DNA of 41,765 nucleotides from an uncultured Clostridia bacterium (GTDB taxonomy: Bacteria > Bacillota_I > Bacilli_A > RF39 > UBA660), in the NCBI GenBank assembly GCA_948433435.1, contig CAOJDX010000011.1, forward strand, positions 1 through 41,765. The letters are read 5' to 3'. Shown here one piece after another: positions 1-10,074 of this stretch. Position numbers and translations under genes: made by a program. Each line of letters starts with the position of its first letter. The first letter of the stretch is position 1. Under the pieces are notes generated by a model. That model was not told where the DNA came from. It made no database searches and worked only from the letters and a program-made list of their open reading frames with translations.

Positions 1-3
1 ATC

Positions 4-35
4 TTAGGGGCGAAGATTTAAAATAATGCCTCTAG
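4..35. repeat. Imperfect hairpin at the window edge
   Basis: An imperfect inverted repeat pairs AGGGGC-like and GCCTCT-like arms around an AT-rich loop. It may be the terminator or end of a gene that lies to the left of the window. Between here and 192 I see nothing else convincing except a nine-codon frame at 137-166. Confidence 0.25.
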
Positions 36-192
36 GATAACTCTGTCTAATTTTAGAAGTATGACTTGTAGATAATACAGTTTTTTTTGTTGTTTCTTAA
101 AACTTGTTTGTTTAAATATTTAAAATAATGGAAAGGAATGAGATTAGCTATGAAAAATTATGATTAAAAATTAAACGAAAGGGGGAATTTTA

Positions 193-345
193 TTGGCTGA
201 TGAAAAGAAATTAACACAAATAGAAATTGATAATCTAATTGATGAAACAATTAACCTATCAATTTTATCAAAATTATTAGAATTAAATTTAATTACAAAT
301 AAAGAGTTTTATACACTTAAAGAAAAAATAAAGAATTTCTATTAA
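193..345 (+). CDS. Small SHOCT-like protein upstream of serine recombinase
   Basis: This 50-codon frame starts with TTG and has a strong GAAAGGGGG ribosome binding site about seven bases upstream. The product is acidic and helical, and its second half (L-L-E-L-N-L-I-T-N-K-E-F) matches the pattern of short SHOCT-type domains: a helix, then 'LL..GLIT..EY..LK'. Small proteins of this kind are commonly found just ahead of large serine recombinase genes in Firmicute integrative elements, and that is the position here, 91 bases before the recombinase. The family link is by pattern only. It may be an accessory or regulator of the recombinase. No catalytic residues are visible. Confidence 0.6.
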   Translation: MADEKKLTQIEIDNLIDETINLSILSKLLELNLITNKEFYTLKEKIKNFY

Positions 346-387
346 AGGGATACAGATTCCATAAAAAATATTATATAATGGTTATAA

Positions 388-408
388 GAACACGACTGCA
401 GTTCGTAA
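388..408. promoter_or_regulatory. Quasi-palindrome upstream of recombinase
   Basis: ACGACTGCAGTTCGT is a near-perfect palindrome centred on CTGCAG, in the gap between the small SHOCT-like gene and the recombinase start. It could be an operator or part of the recombinase's own binding region. No matching second copy was seen. Confidence 0.25.
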
Positions 409-436
409 AAAACTAAAAATGAAAGTGAGGTATTAA

Positions 437-2173
437 ATGGCACAAGTTGAGATTATTGCAGCTAATCTCAAAACTAATATTAAAAATTCCATTAAAAAAG
501 TATTAAAAAAAGTGTGTGCTTATGCAAGAGTAAGTACAGATAGTGAGGAACAACAGACAAGTTATAATTCACAAATTAAACATTATTCTAATATGATTAA
601 ATCAAATCCTGATTGGAAGTTTGTAGGAATATATGCTGATGAGGGTATTAGTGGTACTCAAGTTAAACATAGAACAGAATTTCAAAGAATGATAGATGAT
701 GCTTTAAATGGTAAAATAGATATTATTATAGCAAAATCAATATCTAGGTTTGCAAGAAATACTGTTGATACTTTAAATACAGTTAGGAAATTAAGAGAAC
801 ATAATGTTGATGTTTATTTTGAAAAAGAAAATATCCATACTTTAGAATTAGATAGTGAGATGTTTTTAACTCTTTATAGTGCATTTGCTCAAGCTGAAAG
901 TGAATCAACTTCACAAAATGTAAAAATGGGTTTAAAAGCCAAAATGAAACGTGGTGAATATGTTGGAAGACCTAATCCTTATGGATATGATTGGAATAAA
1001 GATACACAAGAATTATCTATAAATGAAAAAGAGGCAGAAGTTGTTAGAATGATATTTAATTGGTATGCTGATGGTATAGGTTGTAAAACAATATCAATGA
1101 TATTAAATAAACAAGGTATTATTTCTCCTGGTGGTAAAAAATGGTCGCAACAATATGTAAGGACAATGTTAGATCAAGAAAAATATATTGGAGATTTAAT
1201 GGGGCAAAAGGTTTATACAATTAGTCCTCTTTCTCATAAAAAAATTAAAAACTATGGAGAAAAAGAAAGATATTATTCAAAAGATAGACACGAGGCAATT
1301 ATTTCAAGAGAACTTTGGGATAAGGTACACGATATTTTGAAAAAAAGAAATGGTAAACCTATGTTAAATGGCAAAAAGCATCAAGAAAGATATAGTATGC
1401 GATATGCTTTTAGTAGTAAAATTGTTTGTGGCTTTTGTGGAGCAAATTATTCTAGAAGATCAAGTGGCAAAAATAAAAATGGAAAACAAAATATTTATTG
1501 GGCTTGTATGGGAAGAATAGATAAAAACGAATGTGAAGAATCTATCTATATAAAAGAAGAAATACTTGAAAATTTATTTATTCAAATTTATAACTCCATA
1601 ATAGATAATAAACATAAAACAAAAGATAAATTATTAGGAGCAATAAAATCTGTTATAGAAGAAAACCATGCAAAGACTAAACTAGATAAATTAGAACTAC
1701 AAGAAAATAATATTCGTACAAAAATATCTAATTTAATTGATTTAAAACTAGAAAACATTATTGATAAAGAGGCATACATTGAAAAAGAAAAAGAACTACA
1801 AAATCAATTAAACAATATCTTAGAACAAAAAGAAGAATATAAAAATCTAGAAAATGAAAATCACAAAATAGCAAAACAATTAAAAGATATAGAAAAAGTT
1901 TTAGATACCCCATTAAAACTAAAAGAATTTGAACGAGAAGTCTTTGATAATATTATAGAAAGAATAATCATTGGTGAAATAGAAGAAGATGGTACACACA
2001 ATAATAAGATAATTAGATTTATCTTAAAAACAGGAGCTGAATTTAAAAAAAACTTAAGTGAAAATACAGCTAAATTTAATGGAAATAATAATGTGTCATT
2101 AGAGCAAAGAAAGACCCCTATAGATTTTGACACTAGCATCAAAATCTGGGGGCTAAGGTTTGGTCAACCTTAG
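437..2173 (+). CDS. Large serine recombinase (integrase), element 1
   Basis: A 578-residue site-specific recombinase that cuts and rejoins DNA through a serine-phosphodiester intermediate. The resolvase/invertase domain opens at about residue 26 (A-Y-A-R-V-S-T-D, catalytic Ser33) and carries the D-E-G-I-S-G-T and K-S-I-S-R-F-A-R-N motifs. A 'Recombinase' domain follows (about 170-280), then a zinc ribbon (C-G-F-C near 330 with a second Cys pair about 30 residues on), then a long coiled coil (about 405-495). The 25-residue Lys-rich extension before the catalytic domain is longer than usual. The ribosome binding site GTGAGG precedes the ATG. The last residues (I-K-I-W-G-L-R-F-G-Q-P) look unlike a folded domain, and the stop lies in an inverted repeat, so the tail may be written by an att junction. 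The rest of its element probably lies to the left of the window. Confidence 0.92.
   Translation: MAQVEIIAANLKTNIKNSIKKVLKKVCAYARVSTDSEEQQTSYNSQIKHYSNMIKSNPDWKFVGIYADEGISGTQVKHRTEFQRMIDDALNGKIDIIIAKSISRFARNTVDTLNTVRKLREHNVDVYFEKENIHTLELDSEMFLTLYSAFAQAESESTSQNVKMGLKAKMKRGEYVGRPNPYGYDWNKDTQELSINEKEAEVVRMIFNWYADGIGCKTISMILNKQGIISPGGKKWSQQYVRTMLDQEKYIGDLMGQKVYTISPLSHKKIKNYGEKERYYSKDRHEAIISRELWDKVHDILKKRNGKPMLNGKKHQERYSMRYAFSSKIVCGFCGANYSRRSSGKNKNGKQNIYWACMGRIDKNECEESIYIKEEILENLFIQIYNSIIDNKHKTKDKLLGAIKSVIEENHAKTKLDKLELQENNIRTKISNLIDLKLENIIDKEAYIEKEKELQNQLNNILEQKEEYKNLENENHKIAKQLKDIEKVLDTPLKLKEFEREVFDNIIERIIIGEIEEDGTHNNKIIRFILKTGAEFKKNLSENTAKFNGNNNVSLEQRKTPIDFDTSIKIWGLRFGQP
2153..2173. repeat. Perfect 8-bp inverted repeat over the recombinase stop
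   Basis: CTAAGGTT, a five-base spacer, then AACCTTAG; the TAG stop of the upstream recombinase is the right arm's last three bases. It could be an att core, a recombinase binding site or a weak terminator. No U-tract follows directly. Confidence 0.55.
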
Positions 2174-2195
2174 AATCCACCTGTCTTATTTCGTA

Positions 2196-2222
2196 TTATT
2201 TCAAAACTTCGTAATGAAATAA
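2196..2222. repeat. Hairpin with ACTTCGTAA loop (first of the array)
   Basis: Arms TTATTTC and GAAATAA flank a loop containing ACTTCGTAA. It lies in the 153-bp gap between two converging recombinase genes, which holds no gene of its own. The same TTCGTAA core recurs at 2284 and 2302. Confidence 0.5.
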
Positions 2223-2239
2223 AACTACACAAGACTTTT

Positions 2240-2272
2240 GATAAAATAGTAAGCATCGCTTATTATTTTATC
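2240..2272. terminator. 15-bp stem hairpin between converging recombinases
   Basis: Arms GATAAAATAGTAAGC and GCTTATTATTTTATC pair along all 15 positions with a single G-T wobble and a three-base loop. It is almost symmetrical, so it could stop transcription arriving from either side. It could equally be a folded single-strand recombination site. Confidence 0.55.
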
Positions 2273-2276
2273 TATG

Positions 2277-2326
2277 AAAATTATTCGTAACTTTTATAAA
2301 CTTCGTAAATAAAAGTTCTCATAATT

Positions 2327-2328
<2 letters not shown>
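2277..2328. terminator. Two-step hairpin at the 3' end of the minus-strand recombinase
   Basis: Inner arms AACTTTTAT and ATAAAAGTT (2289-2317) sit inside outer arms AAAATTAT and ATAATTTT, with ACTTCGTAA in the loop. It touches the stop of the 2327-4168 gene and probably ends its transcript. It is the third hairpin in the array. Confidence 0.5.
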
Positions 2329-4192
<1,864 letters not shown>

Positions 4193-4203
4193 TCATCAAA
4201 AAA

Positions 4204-4248
4204 GAGGCGACAAAGACATTTAATTTTGTTTTATGTCTTTGACACCTC
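4204..4248 (-). terminator. Terminator/attenuator hairpin upstream of recombinase
   Basis: On the minus strand, arms GAGGTGTCAAAGACAT and ATGTCTTTGTCGCCTC form a 16-bp stem with about two mismatches, followed directly by six T residues. It lies between the small 4424 gene and the recombinase. It is either the small gene's terminator or an attenuator for the recombinase. The 4249-4423 stretch around it holds no gene. Confidence 0.65.
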
Positions 4249-4423
4249 TATAAATTTCATTATGTTGTTTATTAAATTTGTTTTATATTAACCCCACAAA
4301 AACATAAAACTTCCTTTATTGCTTTCCTATTATAGATTCTTTTATTGTAAAGTCAAGACATAATTGCCAATTTTTGCCTATTTTAAGGCGATTTTAGAAG
4401 AAGTTAGTACAAATGATTATATT

Positions 4424-4699
4424 TTAGTTTAATGTTTTTATAAAGGTTTCTAAATCTGATAATTTGATTTTATTAGATAAATTCTCAATAAAGATTACAT
4501 TAGAATAATTAAATACTAGAAATGTAATACCTTTAATAATAATTCTATGAGGTTCTATATAGTTTAAATTTGTCTTATTAATTTTCCTAATATTACCATT
4601 GATAATAGTAGGACTAGTATTACAAAAACTACATATAAATTCGATTTTGTTCTTTAATTCATTATCTATTTCTAATTCTTTCTTTGTAATAGTTACCAT
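4424..4699 (-). CDS. Unrecognised 91-residue protein
   Basis: I do not recognise this family. The ATG at 4699 is chosen because AGGAAAGG lies 10 bases upstream; a TTG nine bases earlier would leave no room for a ribosome binding site. The product starts M-V-T-I-T-K-K-E-L and has two Cys (C-S-F-C) near residue 27 that could hold a metal if dimeric. It has alternating hydrophobic strands and no membrane segment. It precedes the minus-strand recombinase in the same direction and is probably part of the same mobile unit. It could be a transcriptional or accessory protein, but nothing in the sequence shows which. Confidence 0.6.
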   Translation of the reverse strand: MVTITKKELEIDNELKNKIEFICSFCNTSPTIINGNIRKINKTNLNYIEPHRIIIKGITFLVFNYSNVIFIENLSNKIKLSDLETFIKTLN

Positions 4700-4810
4700 T
4701 TTAAACAATCCTTTCCTAACTTAAACAATTAAAAAGTACCAACTTCTTATTTGAAATTGATACTTATATATTTAAGCCCTGAACTATAAAAGTTCGGACA
4801 GATTGCTTAC

Positions 4811-4886
4811 TGGTGCCGACTACAGGACTTGAACCTACAACCTACGCGTTACGAGTGCGTTGCTCTACCAATTGAGCCAAGTCGGC
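4811..4886 (-). tRNA. tRNA-Thr (anticodon CGU)
   Basis: On the minus strand this is a full 76-base cloverleaf: acceptor arm GCCGACT/AGTCGGC, D arm GCTC/GAGC, anticodon loop CTCGTAA (CGU, reading ACG), T loop TTCAAGT and an encoded 3' CCA. One anticodon-stem pair nearest the loop appears to be A-C. It lies at the right edge of the recombinase-rich region, whose only other content here is 4700-4810, a gene-free stretch with a small GAACT/AGTTC hairpin. tRNA 3' ends are frequent insertion sites, but I found no matching att repeat in the window. Confidence 0.93.
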
Positions 4887-4936
4887 ATATAAATCATTAT
4901 TAATATATCATAAATTTCATGAAATGTTACAAAAAA

Positions 4937-4965
4937 TTTACAGAAATATATTTTTAGTCTATAAT
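4937..4965 (+). promoter_or_regulatory. Sigma-A promoter for yitT-type gene
   Basis: TTTACA and TATAAT are separated by exactly 17 bases. The promoter lies about 50 bases before the ATG at 5015. Confidence 0.7.
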
Positions 4966-5014
4966 AACAAAGGAATAGAATAATTAAATTTCTTAAAAAG
5001 AAAGAAGTGAAAAT

Positions 5015-5890
5015 ATGTCTAAAATTAAAAATAAAAATTTAAAAAATATTTTATCACTAATAATGATAACTCTAGGTGCTCTCATTGCTAGCTTTGCCTT
5101 AGAAAATTTCTTAATACCAAACACTATCCTAGATGGTGGCATAACAGGAATTTCTATTATTTTAAGTAAGATCACTCCCCTACCTCTTAGTAGTCTAATA
5201 ATTATGATCAATATTCCTTTTCTATATTTGGGATATAAAAACATGGGAAAAAATTTCCTATTCAAAGCAATTTATAGTATGGGTATTTTCTCATTAGGCC
5301 TAACCTTCTTCTCACACTTAGAATATGTAACAAGCCAAATGCTCTTAGCTACTGTATATGGAGGAATTCTTTTAGGTGCAGGTTGTGGTCTTGTAATAAG
5401 ATTCGGTGGCTGCTTAGATGGTACAGAATCCATTGCAATTATAATTAGTAAAAAATATCCTATTTCTGTTGGTCAAATCATCTTGCTAATTAACTTACTA
5501 ATCTACACCTTAGCTGGTTTAATTTTTGGAGTAGACCGAGCACTTTATTCTCTTCTAACTTACTTCATAACTTTTAAAGTAATAGATATAGTATCAGAGG
5601 GCCTAGAACAAGGAAAAGCAGCTATGATTATAACAGAGCATGGAAATGAAATTTCAAAAGAAATATATAAAAGATTAGGAAGAACTACCACCAAAATAAG
5701 AGGAGAAGGTCTAATATCAGGAAATAAAGAAATACTTTATTGTGTAATGACCAGAATAGAAGTTCCAGAACTTAGAAGAATTGCTGAAGAAACAGATGAA
5801 TCAGCTTTTATTACCATTACTGATATTTCTGAAATTATAGGGAATCATATCAAATCAACCAGAAAAATAAAAAAAGTTAACAAAAATTAA
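5015..5890 (+). CDS. YitT family membrane protein (DUF161/DUF2179)
   Basis: A 291-residue polytopic membrane protein of the widespread Firmicute YitT family. Five or so hydrophobic segments fill residues 10-175, with the family's glycine-rich stretches (D-G-G-I-T-G-I-S and F-G-G-C-L-D-G-T-E-S). A soluble C-terminal DUF2179 domain (about 200-280) is recognisable from its 'G..S.....L.CV.....I..L' pattern. The molecular role of the family is not settled; transport has been proposed. AAAGAAG precedes the ATG and a good promoter lies upstream. The gene stands alone and converges on the 5892 gene, with only one base between their stops. Confidence 0.9.
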   Translation: MSKIKNKNLKNILSLIMITLGALIASFALENFLIPNTILDGGITGISIILSKITPLPLSSLIIMINIPFLYLGYKNMGKNFLFKAIYSMGIFSLGLTFFSHLEYVTSQMLLATVYGGILLGAGCGLVIRFGGCLDGTESIAIIISKKYPISVGQIILLINLLIYTLAGLIFGVDRALYSLLTYFITFKVIDIVSEGLEQGKAAMIITEHGNEISKEIYKRLGRTTTKIRGEGLISGNKEILYCVMTRIEVPELRRIAEETDESAFITITDISEIIGNHIKSTRKIKKVNKN

Positions 5891-5891
5891 C

Positions 5892-6212
5892 TTATACCAA
5901 ACCAATTAAATCTCTTCTATCTTTTAAATAAGGAAATTCTTTCATAAGAATAATCAATCTAGACTTAAAATAATCCTTATTTTCTACTTCATGAACAATA
6001 TTACTAATATTAATAAATAAAGATAAATCGACAACATAAGAATCAACCAAGGTAGAAAGAGAGACATACTGATATATTTCCTGATTTTCTTTTACATCTT
6101 TAAGCCTATTTTTTACATAATCTTTTAATATATCATTATTAACAAGCAAGGCTAAATCATAACCCATTTTCAAATCTGCTACAATACAATTAACCATTTC
6201 ATTATGACTCAT
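5892..6212 (-). CDS. Unrecognised 106-residue helical protein
   Basis: The ATG at 6212 has AGAAGGTG four to five bases upstream and gives M-S-H-N-E-M-V. A longer in-frame reading to 6404 would overlap the pflB start and has no ribosome binding site, so it was dropped. The protein is helical with mixed charge and has no signal peptide or obvious motif. It may be a small cytosolic protein conserved in related Bacilli. I cannot assign a function. Confidence 0.7.
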   Translation of the reverse strand: MSHNEMVNCIVADLKMGYDLALLVNNDILKDYVKNRLKDVKENQEIYQYVSLSTLVDSYVVDLSLFINISNIVHEVENKDYFKSRLIILMKEFPYLKDRRDLIGLV

Positions 6213-6358
6213 AAAACACCTTCTTCTTATCAATAAGTTAAGAATATCATAAAAAAAATTGCATTTCAACAAAGGAAAAATTTTTTCATGTAAATTTATG
6301 TAATTAATATAGTTAAAATTCCTAATAATTGGTATACTTATAAAAGTAAGGAGATGAT

Positions 6359-8590
6359 ATGATGAATGATGCTTGGAAAGGATTTCAAGAAGGAAATTGG
6401 ACAAAAGAAATTAATGTAAAAGATTTTATTTTAAAAAACTACACTCAGTATAATGAAAACGAATTTTTTTTAGAAAACAAAACAGAAAAAACAGAAAAAG
6501 TATGGACTAAGTGCACTGAATTATTAAAAGAAGAATTAAAAAAAGGAGTTTTAGATATCGATATCGATACTATGTCTGGCATAAATGCTTTTGAGCCAGG
6601 ATATATTGATAAAGAATCAGAAGTTATTGTTGGCTTACAAACAGACAAACCTTTAAAAAGAATTATCAACCCCTTCGGTGGAATCAGAATGGTTTATGAT
6701 GAGTTAAAAGCCTATAATTACCAATTAAATAAGAACATAGAAACTTATTTTAGTAAATTTAGAAAAACTCATAATGATGGTGTTTTTGATGCTTACACAA
6801 AAGACATAAAAATGGCTCGCCATGTTGGACTTCTAACAGGACTACCTGATGCTTATGGAAGAGGTAGAATAATAGGAGACTACCGAAGAATTGCCCTTTA
6901 TGGAATTGATTATTTAATAAAACAAAAACAAAACGATCTAGACAACTTAACTGGAGAAATGCTAGACGACTTAATCAGACAAAGAGAAGAAGTATCCATG
7001 CAAATAAAAGCTCTTCAAGAAATTAAACTAATGGCTGAAAAATATGGCTACGATATATCCATACCAGCAAAAAATGCTAATGAGGCTATCCAATGGACTT
7101 ACTTCGGATATCTAGCAGCTGTAAAAGAGAATAATGGAGCAGCAATGAGCTTAGGAAGAGTAGACGCTTTCTTTGATATTTATATTGAAAGAGATCTAAA
7201 AAATAACAGTATAACAGAAAAAGAAGCCCAAGAATTAATTGACCAATTTGTCATTAAACTAAGATTAGTACGTCATTTAAGAACACCTGATTATGATGAA
7301 CTATTTTCAGGTGATCCAACATGGGTAACCTGCTCAATATCAGGAATAACAGAAGATAAAAAACATATGGTTACCAAAACAAGCTATCGTATCCTACATA
7401 CATTAACAAATCTAGACACTTCTCCAGAACCTAATATGACTGTTCTCTGGAGCAAAGAATTACCTGAACCATTTAAAAAATATTGTGCAAAAATGTCTAT
7501 AAATACAGATGCCATTCAATATGAAAATGATGATATTATGCGTCCTCTTTATGGGAATGACTATGCAATTGCCTGCTGTGTTTCAGCTATGCGTGAAGGA
7601 AAAGATATGCAATTTTTTGGAGCTCGTTGCAATCTAGCTAAAGCTCTTCTATATTCAATTAATGGTGGAATAGACGAAATAAAAAAAGACAAAGTAATAG
7701 ACGGATTTGAAATCATGCAAGATGAAATTCTTGATTATGAAAAAGTTAAAAATTCTTATTACCTAATGTTAAAGAAAATTGCTAAGATTTACTCTAATGC
7801 CATGAACATCATTCATTATATGCATGATAAATATGCCTATGAAGCTGGTCAAATGGCTCTCCATGACACAGATGTCCATCGCTTTATGGCTTATGGTGTA
7901 GCAGGACTATCTGTAGTAGCTGATTCTCTATCAGCAATAAAATATGCCAAAGTAAAACCTATCAGAGATGAAGATAATATCACTATTGACTTTGAAATTG
8001 AAGGAGACTATCCTAAATACGGAAATGATGATGATCGTGTAGACAATATCGCCAAAGACCTTTTACAAACCTTTTATGATAACTTAAAAAATCATAAAAC
8101 ATACCGTGATGCAGAAGTTACTATGTCCGTTTTAACAATTACTTCAAATGTTGTTTATGGTTCTAAAACAGGAGCAACTCCAGATGGTCGCAAAAAAGGA
8201 ATTGCTTTCGCACCAGGTGCTAACCCTATGCATGAACGAGATGCATCAGGTGCATTGGCATCATTAAACTCAGTAGCTAAACTAGACTATCAATCTTGCT
8301 GCCGAGATGGAATATCAAATACTTTCTCTATTCTTCCTGAAGCATTAGGTCAAAAAGAAGAAGAAAGAATTAATAATTTAGTAAACATATTAGATGGTTA
8401 TTTCACACAAGGCGCACATCATATTAATGTCAACGTTTTAAATAAAGAAACTCTAATTGATGCGATGAATAACCCTGATAAATATCCTCTATTAACAATA
8501 AGAGTATCAGGATATGCCGTAAGATTTAATCGTTTAACAAAACAACAGCAACAAGAAGTAATATCAAGAACTTTCCATGAAAAAATATAA
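6359..8590 (+). CDS. pflB: Formate C-acetyltransferase (pyruvate formate-lyase)
   Basis: Glycyl-radical enzyme that converts pyruvate and CoA to acetyl-CoA and formate during anaerobic fermentation. The PFL domain spans most of the 743 residues. The catalytic Cys pair is C406-C407 (in I-A-C-C-V-S-A-M), and the glycyl-radical loop R-V-S-G-Y-A-V-R-F places the radical at Gly718. Two ATGs sit side by side at 6359 and 6362; the AAGGAG at 6348-6353 is spaced better for the second. Its activase gene overlaps its 3' end by 14 bases, so the two are translationally coupled. A TATACT -10 lies at 6333. Length and motifs look fully functional, which indicates an anaerobe. Confidence 0.98.
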   Translation: MMNDAWKGFQEGNWTKEINVKDFILKNYTQYNENEFFLENKTEKTEKVWTKCTELLKEELKKGVLDIDIDTMSGINAFEPGYIDKESEVIVGLQTDKPLKRIINPFGGIRMVYDELKAYNYQLNKNIETYFSKFRKTHNDGVFDAYTKDIKMARHVGLLTGLPDAYGRGRIIGDYRRIALYGIDYLIKQKQNDLDNLTGEMLDDLIRQREEVSMQIKALQEIKLMAEKYGYDISIPAKNANEAIQWTYFGYLAAVKENNGAAMSLGRVDAFFDIYIERDLKNNSITEKEAQELIDQFVIKLRLVRHLRTPDYDELFSGDPTWVTCSISGITEDKKHMVTKTSYRILHTLTNLDTSPEPNMTVLWSKELPEPFKKYCAKMSINTDAIQYENDDIMRPLYGNDYAIACCVSAMREGKDMQFFGARCNLAKALLYSINGGIDEIKKDKVIDGFEIMQDEILDYEKVKNSYYLMLKKIAKIYSNAMNIIHYMHDKYAYEAGQMALHDTDVHRFMAYGVAGLSVVADSLSAIKYAKVKPIRDEDNITIDFEIEGDYPKYGNDDDRVDNIAKDLLQTFYDNLKNHKTYRDAEVTMSVLTITSNVVYGSKTGATPDGRKKGIAFAPGANPMHERDASGALASLNSVAKLDYQSCCRDGISNTFSILPEALGQKEEERINNLVNILDGYFTQGAHHINVNVLNKETLIDAMNNPDKYPLLTIRVSGYAVRFNRLTKQQQQEVISRTFHEKI

Positions 8591-9326
8591 AGAAATAAAA
8601 GGAAGCATCGGCAAAATAGAAAGTATGGGCTTAGTAGATGGCCCAGGTATCCGTACAGTAGTATTTCTAAATGGTTGTTCCCTTCGTTGTAAATATTGTC
8701 ATAACCCTGAAATGTGGCATAAAACAAAAGAAAATATGACTCCAGAAGAAGTGGTAAAAAAAATAAAAAGATTCAAACCTTACTATAAAGATAATGGAGG
8801 TGTTACCTTTTCTGGAGGAGAACCTTTATTACAACCTGAATTTCTAATAGAAACATGTCGCCTTTTAAAAAATGAAAACATCCATATTGCCTTGGATACT
8901 GCTGGTGTTGGCTTAGGAGCATATGATGAAATACTAAAATATATCGATTTAGTTCTTTTAGATATTAAACACACCAACAAAGAAAAATATCAAGAACTAA
9001 CTAATAAAGAAATAAATGCTACTGAAAATTTTATAGAAGCATTAAATCGAAATCATAAAAAAGTTTGGATCAGACAAGTAATTATTCCCAACTTAACTGA
9101 CTCAGTTGAATATATAGATTCATTAATAACCTATCTAAAAAAGATAAATCATATTGAAAGAATAGATTTTCTTCCTTATCATGATTTGGCTAAAGAAAAA
9201 TATTCATCACTTAATATTCAATATCCATATCAAAATTTACCCGAGATGGACAAAGAAAAATGTGAAAAACTATACCAAATATTTATAGAAAAGTATAATA
9301 AAAATTCTAGCTCAAAATCGAGTTAG
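8577..9326 (+). CDS. pflA: Pyruvate formate-lyase activating enzyme (radical SAM)
   Basis: A 249-residue radical SAM enzyme that installs the glycyl radical on PflB using S-adenosylmethionine and a 4Fe-4S cluster. The cluster motif C-S-L-R-C-K-Y-C gives Cys34, Cys38 and Cys41. The SAM-binding F-S-G-G-E-P-L-L follows at about residue 80, and D-I-K-H lies near 131. It starts inside the 3' end of pflB and ends in a strong terminator, so the two genes form one operon. The length is normal for the family. Confidence 0.97.
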   Translation: MKKYKEIKGSIGKIESMGLVDGPGIRTVVFLNGCSLRCKYCHNPEMWHKTKENMTPEEVVKKIKRFKPYYKDNGGVTFSGGEPLLQPEFLIETCRLLKNENIHIALDTAGVGLGAYDEILKYIDLVLLDIKHTNKEKYQELTNKEINATENFIEALNRNHKKVWIRQVIIPNLTDSVEYIDSLITYLKKINHIERIDFLPYHDLAKEKYSSLNIQYPYQNLPEMDKEKCEKLYQIFIEKYNKNSSSKSS

Positions 9327-9337
9327 AATTTTTTTTA
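9302..9337 (+). terminator. Rho-independent terminator of pflB-pflA
   Basis: Arms AATTCTAGCTC and CGAGTTAGAATT around a short AT loop are followed by a run of T. It overlaps the pflA stop and the 3' end of the converging 9335 gene, and may serve both. Confidence 0.85.
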
Positions 9338-9988
9338 ATGAAGCCATTTTTCTATATAATATCCTTCTTCAAAATCGGCCATAACAATAATTTTAAATGA
9401 TAAATTATCTAAATCAGCACAAAACTGTTCATATTGAATATGACTAATGATCAAATTTTTAACATCTGCTTGTCTAATACTATTTATATTTTTCACCTGA
9501 CTATAACTAATATCTAAAGAATCAAGATCAAGATGCTGAAAAACAGTAAAATCATACAAAGATACTCCCGCAAGATATAATCTCTTAACTGACCTCATTT
9601 CACTAATAAAAAGAGGATCAAAATCTATGCATTCAATAATCCTTACACTTCTAAGAGCACGTAACTTATTCATATTCTTTATCTTTTTACTAAAAGAACA
9701 ATTTCTAAAGACAATATTCTCAAGATATAACAAATGAGAAAGGATATTAATAACACTACTATTAATAAAAGTATTAGCTATCTCTAAATACTTTAAATTC
9801 TTAAAGTTCTTTAAATCTTGAAAAGAAATATTCTGCTTATTTCCATCTAAATCATAACCATCTATAGTCAAAGTTTCCACTAATAATAAATCACTAATTA
9901 AAATTTCTTGAATACCTTTATCAAAAACATCCATAAGAAAATTTCTAATAGAATTTGTAACAATCTCCAAACTACCACATTCTTTCAA
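9335..9988 (-). CDS. Leucine-rich-repeat-like protein
   Basis: A 217-residue protein with repeated L..L.I......L..L..I..C.. units from about residue 60 to 190 (for example F-K-N-L-K-Y-L-E-I-A and V-K-R-L-Y-L-A-G). This resembles bacterial leucine-rich repeats used for protein binding. There is no signal peptide or anchor, so it is probably cytosolic. The longest reading starts with TTG at 9988, only a few bases after a TATAAT at about 9997, which would make it leaderless. An ATG at residue 19 (9934) lacks a good ribosome binding site, so the start is uncertain. The function is unknown. Confidence 0.7.
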   Translation of the reverse strand: MKECGSLEIVTNSIRNFLMDVFDKGIQEILISDLLLVETLTIDGYDLDGNKQNISFQDLKNFKNLKYLEIANTFINSSVINILSHLLYLENIVFRNCSFSKKIKNMNKLRALRSVRIIECIDFDPLFISEMRSVKRLYLAGVSLYDFTVFQHLDLDSLDISYSQVKNINSIRQADVKNLIISHIQYEQFCADLDNLSFKIIVMADFEEGYYIEKWLH

Positions 9989-10074
9989 TATTATTATACA
10001 TGGTAAATGGCAAGAAATATGGAATTTTAAAAAATAAAATGTAAAATTATGTTAATTAGCCAAAATATAAGATA

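Noticed and set aside
4811..4886. tRNA-Thr as the att site of the neighbouring recombinase element
   Set aside because: I found no second copy of the tRNA end near 2150-2330 or elsewhere in the window.
6213..6404. N-terminal extension of the 5892 gene
   Set aside because: It has no ribosome binding site, reads through the pflB promoter and start, and a good site lies before the ATG at 6212.
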